Positions 16,427 through 23,800 of a DNA stretch of 27,500 nt are shown piece after piece. Made by a program: the position numbers and the translations under genes. Under the pieces are notes generated by a model that was not told where the DNA came from, made no database searches, and saw nothing but the letters and a program-made list of their open reading frames with translations. The stretch is from Symbiodinium natans (lineage: Eukaryota > Sar > Dinophyceae > Suessiales > Symbiodiniaceae). The number at the start of each line of letters is the position of its first letter. Within the stretch, counting starts at the first letter, position 1. Location: the NCBI GenBank assembly GCA_905221605.1, contig CAJNDS010002081.1, positions 656,476 through 683,975 of the forward strand, written 5' to 3'.

Positions 16427-17813
16427 GTCTGATACCCCGGAGGACGGCTTGATGTACCCTATGGGTCCGCGTACCTATACTTGGGTCCAGGTTTAGGGTT
16501 TGCCTCAAAAACTGCCACTTGCTTAAAACCCTCCCAACAAAATGAACGAGAATAATCCCTAATTATATGACCCTTTTAAGGAAGAATGGTGTCTATTTTT
16601 CGGGGGGTTCTTAAGGAATTAGTAGGGCTCCTGTATTTGGGGCCTGAGTATATATGCCTACTGTAGGTACGTACCCTAAACCCTTTGGCCATGCAATCCT
16701 CAACCTCTACTCCGCTTGAACACCCAACAATGTAGGATTTTGTTCCCCCTTCTACGAACAGTCCTTAATAGGGACTGTCATGGGGGGGGGTACTCTAATC
16801 CCTACTAAGGACTGTGAGTATAAGGGGAGCCATCCCCCTAAACCCTGAACCCTAAACCCTAAACCTCCTCGAAACCCTACAATGGGAACATCCCAAGGTT
16901 AGGGTTTGCGGTTCTATACGGATTCTTCCCCTGTTTCGCTGCACGAGCTCCGGGGCTCCAAGGTTCGTTAAGTCGGTGAGAAGTAGGTTTATATCCCTAA
17001 GCCCTAAGCCCTAAACCCTGGGGTTATAAGTGCCCATGAACCTCCCTAACCCCCATAAACCCGAAAACCAAAACCCCAAAAGGCATGTTCAAGCTTTGCT
17101 GGGACCTCTTCGCTTTGGCGCTTCTCTTGAACGACAGCATTTTGCTCCCCATGGCTCTTGCATGGGATGCTGGGCAGCAGATTGTGGTTTAGGGGTTAGG
17201 GTTTAGGGTTCAGGGTTTAGGGTTTAGGGTTTGGGTAGACTGCGCCGGCAAAGCTACAGAGTGATTTTTCTGTCTGTTTCCAGGTGCTAACGTTGAGAAC
17301 TCATGAAAGTCTACCTCTTCTGCAGCTTGCTGTCGTTAGGGATTGTTGAGGGTTTGCTGATACTGAGTCTCCAGTGTCTGGGGTTCAGGAGGCCATGCAC
17401 AACCGAACCCAGCAAACCAACCCTGAACCCTAAACCTTGAACCCTAAACCCCAACCCCCCCCCCCCCCCACCCCTGTGTCGCAATTGTCACAAGCATCGG
17501 TTGTGTGCCACATGTGCCAGCCTGCCCACTTCGCCCCCCTGGAACCCTTAACCCCAAACCCTAAACCCTAGACCCTAAACAGATTTGTCAACATCCATTT
17601 TGCCTCCTTCCACGTGAGGACTTTGCCATGACTGATGAGGGTATTGGCGGCATCTACACCTCCATCACTTTCTACACTAGCCCCCGGGTTGGCAGCAGCG
17701 AGAATTGGGGTTTAGGGTTTAGGGTTTAGGCTTAGGGCTGAGGGCTGAGGGCTCAGGGTTTAGGATTGGGGGCTAGGTTAGGGCTCTGTGAGCGACATCG
17801 AAAACACGACGCG

Positions 17814-17860
<47 letters not shown>

Positions 17861-20800
17861 TTGCGGTAGGCAGTCGAATACACTCCGCTAAGATTTTGCT
17901 CAGAAAGAAGGGCCACTCTTAAAGCCCTAAATGGGGATTTCCGAAAATCGAAATACCCCTTAAATACCCCCAAAATACTATACTCCCTTTAAAGGAACCC
18001 AACAAAAAAGGGTGCCCCGATTTTCGGAAACCCCCAGATCCTATGAACAGTTAAACCCCAAGGCCTCATCTTCTGGTCCTTAGATCTGCCCGTGAACCTG
18101 AACACGGCAGTCTACCTTCGAGGCCACTTGGAACTCTTGTTTTGGTTGGGTTTAGGGTTTAGGGTTTAGGGTTTAGGGTTTAGGGTTTAGGGTTTAGGGT
18201 TTAGGGTTTAGGGTTTAGGGTTTAGGGTTTAGGGTTTAGGGTTTAGGGTTTAGGGTTTAGGCAAAAGGCAGAGGTGAGCGTGGAAATTTTGCTGTGGACA
18301 AGCCATATACTGGCCCAGGCAGATTGGTCCTGCGCCGCCCAAGCATCATGTGCCAGTATGCGCGGAGCTGGATGACCCCGTGCTCAAGAGCATTTGAGGG
18401 TTACCCTACACCCTAAACCCTAAACTTCCTGGTTGTTGGATCGCGCGGTGGTGGCACTTGTAGGCGCTACTGAAAAATCCGTCGACTTTTGCCGATGCAC
18501 ACGCCTTCTGCACGCAAGGATATTCGACCTGTTCGTGCTGAGTCTGGACTATAGCTACCTCATGATGGCCGCAGATGTAGTCTTGCTGCGTTTTGTTCGC
18601 ATCCTCCGGGTCGTCCGCCTCATCCGCATTGTGAAGCTGTCCAAGCTGAACACAATGATCGAAGAAAGCGCAGCGTCAGCTGGGCGGCAATGGGTGACGC
18701 TGGTTGTTGCCATCACAAAGACAGCCGTCATGATGCCACGGGCCGGAAGTGCTGGACATATTTGTTGTTTTTGGTTCTATATATACTTACTCTAGTCGTC
18801 AAGGGGGCCGCAAAAAACTCGTGTTTTCTCAACAGCGACCCACAAGAAGCAGTGCAAGGCTAATGACGGCGCATTTCTTGACCTGCACCTGGTTTTACAT
18901 TGGCATGAACTTGGGCCCGGAGCTTCCGAACCCGAGCTGGGTAGAGATGGCAGAGATCGCAGTGAGATGGGATGCTTGGCATGACAGCCGAATCTCATTA
19001 TTAATTTTTTATTGTTATTATTATTACTATTATTATGATTATGATTATTATTTATTATTATATCTGCTGGCCAATGAAGGTCTTGGCTGCTTGCCTTACG
19101 GGCTCTTAGTAGGGAATGAGGAAACAAGGAAGCTTAGGGTTTAGGGTACTAAACCCGAAACCCTAAACCCTAAACCCTAAACCCTCTGTTTTCCAGGACC
19201 CCGGCACTGCGAACGCCACGGAGGCTGAGACAGCAGCGGCAGCGCACCTGGTGCCTGGCTGGCTCCAGCACCTTGGGGTCCCCAATGAACCCTCGAAGGG
19301 TTTGGAGTTTAGGGTTTAGGGTTTAGGGCTAGGGGTTGAGGGATTTAGGGAATACAGCAGTACAGTGCATATGACCCCAGTTCTGGGGGTTTCATCTGGT
19401 CCCTGAGGTACATGCATTCGCTCCGCTGGATCATGAATTCCCCGTCTCCTCCTGTGCCTGCCTTAGAGACAGTTTTCAATTGCAGGGAGGGGACGGCACG
19501 TGTCTCAAACAGAGCTCTATCCCTAAGGGCCCGGGTACCTGCATAGTATATACTTGGGCCCTGCAGCTACTATATGGGAACCTCTTAAAGCCTCACGTAT
19601 ATACCATATGGGTACATGGACCCGGGTATGGTGATGATGCTCTGGTACGGGCCTGATCACCCCCACGTACCTGCAGTTTAAATAGAGTCCGTTCAAACCT
19701 TGCAGGTGATTTCGACAACTTGGGGAGGGACTGCCAGTCAGGGTATCGCTGGAGTAACATCAGATATCCCCTCCAGCGTATGGGCTGAGGCTTTAGGGCC
19801 CGGTAGAGGGTTTAGGGCTGTAGGGTGAGGATCCCCTAAACCCTAAACCCTAAACCCTAAACCCTAAACCATGACGTGGAAGTTTACTTGTGCGCACGCC
19901 CGGCAGCTCCTGACTGTAGCTTGCACCCAGGCATCCTCGAGAAGTGCGCGTACTGTAACTTGTACTGTAACCCTAAGGGTTCATGTACTCATTTCGCATA
20001 CTTGGGAGCTTTAAAGGGCTTCCCATATACTAGCTTTAGGGCCCAAGTATATACTATAGGCATATGGACCCTTAAGGTAACTCGTGTTGCACATCATGTT
20101 GTGCTAAGGAAATGTATGCTGGAAGTGGGGTTGAGTGGGGCTTCGACATCTTGATTTCGGTGCTGACCCTGGTCGCCACTTGGCAAACGCAGGGAATTTC
20201 GGAGAATGGGGCCAACATTCATCGGATCCCAAAGAGGATCCTCCACGAAGAGTTTCCAGAATAGACCAATATGGGCCCGAGGCCCTTAAGTATTCTGGTG
20301 TGTTTGTGTTGTTTGGGATTCTGTGAGACATTCCATGGGCGCCCCTGCAATGCCTTGCACGTGCATGCGGCAGGTTATTGGTTCCGCGATTTCCAAGATC
20401 TCCGGGACGACGGCTGAGCTCAGGGCTATGAATGAGGCCCTTGCAGAAAGTTCGTTGGCAGTACTCAGGATAAGGATAGAACGCGAATGCCATCGGTTCA
20501 GATGCTCTCGTGCTGACTAGGAGAGCGACCGACGGAGACGAGACGTGCGACTCTATTTAGCCGGCCAGTCTGTGTCGCAGCTTAGTAGCAGGCCACAGAG
20601 CATGTGCGCAGAGGTCGAGAGGCGTTTGTGGTCTGACGGCGTTCGCTATCAACATAAAGACCTCGAGCAGTAGGTTTTGCTTTGTGTTTTTGTCGTTGCC
20701 TCGCTGCCAAGGTACGAGCTTGTCACCCGCATCATGCGATTCGTCGACTACAAGCTAGAGAGCCCTACCTGCATGTCTGCTCGCTGGAGTTTGCTCCGCA

Positions 20801-23800
20801 GGAGCTGTGTCGACGTGCAGCCAGTGTGGGCCCATGTCTCCCTTGTCAGTATCTGGGGTATGTGAACCCTGAATCCAAACCCTAAACCCTAAACCCTACA
20901 CCTTACACCCTAAACCCCAAACTCTAAACCTTAAACCCTAAACCCCAAACCCTAAACCTTAAACCCAAAACCCAAAACCCTAAACCCTAGACCTCTCTAC
21001 CATATAACCCTAAATGTTAAACACCAATTGTAGAATTTGGTCTGTTTTTTGTTTTTTAACCCCCCCCCCCCCCCCCCATTGTTCAGCACGAATTGGAGAA
21101 TTTGACCCATTTTGGCCCCTCCGACGCCTTTGACCCCCCATTGTTCACACGAATTGGAGAATTTGATCCATTTCGGCCCCTCCGACCCCTTTGAGCCCCC
21201 ATTGTTCGGCACGAATTGGAGAGTTTGACCCATTTCGGCTCCGACCCCTTTGACCCCCCATTCTTCGGCACGAATTGAAGAATTTGACCCATTTTGGCCC
21301 CTCCGACCCCTTTGACCCCCCATTATTCAGCACGAATTGAAGAATTTGATCCAACTTGACCCTCCGACCCCTTTGACCCGCCATTGTTCGGCACGAATTG
21401 GAGAATTTGATCCATTTCGACCCCCTCCGACCCCTGAAATTCTGACCTCTCTAACCCTCCATGGTTCAGCACGAATAAGAAATTAATAAGCTTTGTATTT
21501 TCGTAATGTTATGGGATTCTTTGGGCGGGTGGGTTTTGTTCCGTTGCCTACACACACTGCTGGCCCAGTAAATGCTCGAACTTGAGATGCTGAACCCTAA
21601 ACCCTAAACCCTAAACCCTAAACCCTAAACCCTAAACCCTAAACCCTAAACCCTAAACCCTAAACCCTAAACCCTAAACCCTAAACCCTAAACCCTAAAC
21701 CCTAAACCCTAAACCCTAAACCCTAAACCCAGAGCCTGAGGAAGTTTTCCACCAACACCTTGGAGCCTTGGACGAGCTGATCTCAAGTCAGAGCACCGCC
21801 GCGGCTCGCGCGTCACACGCACACACACATGCAGACCGCTCCGAGGATCTAAAAAGTAGATCCCCTTAAGGGTTTAGGGTTTAGGGTTTAGGGTTCCTAA
21901 TAGTAGTACAGGGTACTATTTGGGGGTTCTATTTTTTGGATCCTCCCAGGGGTCTGGGGAGAAGAGAGAGAGAGAGAGAGAGAGCGAGAAACTGGACATG
22001 ACATGTGCATTGGGAAGTTTCCCCCTTATGCTAACAGCTCCTGAATAGGGATTATAGTCCCCCCCTTTTTGTAATCCCTAATTGAAGGAGCTGTCCAAGG
22101 GGGAACATCCTTAAACCCTAAACATTGTGTGGCATGTTCAGTGAAAGGATGCTTCCCTGATCTCGCCGACTCTGCAGCTGGAGCTTTATGTTAGCCAGCG
22201 CGCTGATCCTTTTCATGAATTCAGAAGGGTTTAGGGTTTAGGTTTGAGGGTACCCTCCTGGGATGTTCCCCCTTATACTAACAGTCCTTAATAGGGATTC
22301 CCATCGGGGGTGCCATAGTCCCTGTTAAGGACTGTTCGTATAAGGGGGAACATCCTCAGAGATGTTTGTTTCGTTTCGGCTGACGATGAGGAGTCGGCAC
22401 TCCCAAGTTTGTCACGGTCCAGTCAAATGCCTCTAAGGACTATTTGAGCAAAATTCCCATCTTTGCGCTGGCCCAGGCAGGTTGTGGTGTGGGTTTGGGG
22501 GGTTTGGGGACTGCTTGCTTCCCGAACGCTGTGCATCGGGCCACAGACAACCGTGCGTGAGGAGTGCTACCCGGAAGTGTTTGGGACGCTTTGTGCGGCC
22601 CTGAAGACACCTGACTGTATTGGTAAGGGGTTAAGCAAGTCGTGAGACATTCATGAGTGCTTCTAGTATGCGCGCTGTAGCCAGGTCCTCAAGTGTTCTC
22701 TGCAAGCTCTTCTTGGAGGTTCATGGGTAGTCGGGGGTCATAAGTACCCAAAGGAAGCTACAACCAGTTAAAAATATAGTTACCCTACTTACAACCCCAC
22801 TTATAACTACCCATAAACCTTCAAGTTCTGTTGCGGGCTCAGGAAGAACTTCTTCGAAAAGGGCGAGCACGTGTTTTTGAGCGGATCGTATTGCACGAGC
22901 CTCCACTTGACATCGACAGGCCGGGTTGACCCCAAAGCCCTCCAGCATAGGTTCTGTGGCTTCCTTTTTCCTAGGGTTTAGGGTTTAGGGTTTCGAGCTC
23001 TAAAAGGGTTCAGGGTCTAGAGTTTAGGGCTTGGTGCTGCTGCTCACAGCTCTTTACGTGCCTCTTCTTTGAGGACCTCCGAGGCTTGTTTCCATGGCCC
23101 CCCCCCCCCCCCCCCCCGCTTCCCCCCCTGCTCAAAAAAGGGTAGTGTGGAGGGATAGTTCTGATGCCGATCTGCGTGTAAGGGTTCAGTTCAAGAGCGG
23201 TCTTTCGGGTTTCGGAGTTTAGGAATCACCAGTTTCCAGACCCAGCAATCTGTAAGAGGCCTGGATGAAGAAAAAGACGAAAAAAGATAGGGTTTAGGGT
23301 TTAGGGTTTGGGGGTTTGGGGGTTTAGGGTTTAGGGTTTTAGGGTTTAGGGTTCATAAGTTTAGGGTTTACCGCCAGTGTCGACCGAGGCAACTACAACT
23401 ACACAGCGGATCTCAGTATGGAGGTTGCTGCTTGGCAGCTCCACGTCCTGGTTTCCCAAACTTGGGGGTTCACTTGTTGGAAGTCCTCATCTGGGGGGCC
23501 ATCGTTTTTGGAAGCTACCGGGGGTTTAAGGTTAGCGTTCCGGCAACCAAAAGGGCGGTGCTTCACATCGGAGTTTGGGGGCTGTTTAGGGTTTGGGGTT
23601 TAGGGTCTAGGGTTTAGGGTTTAGGGATGGTGGCTTTCGGCTAGATATATCGTCACGGGCAGAAGACAATCTGAACGTAGCAGTTGCTGGCATACCCTAA
23701 GCCCTAAACCCCTAAGCCCTAAACCCTGCAAGTGCTTTGCCAGGAGTTTTTGGAGGGGGCCCATTGTCATTGGTTTGGCGAGCTCAGCTTGTTCGCTGCG

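Noticed and set aside
18150-18262. A true chromosome end or a chromosome fusion point
   Set aside because: Arrays occur many times in both orientations with gene sequence on both sides, and recognised exons continue across them.
20997-21384. Three overlapping minus-strand open frames rich in Gly/Ser/Lys
   Set aside because: They are translations of the 61-bp tandem repeat in different frames. Unit-length indels make them inconsistent.
21061-21475. CRISPR-like array
   Set aside because: The whole 61-bp unit is repeated, with no unique spacers, and the genome is eukaryotic.
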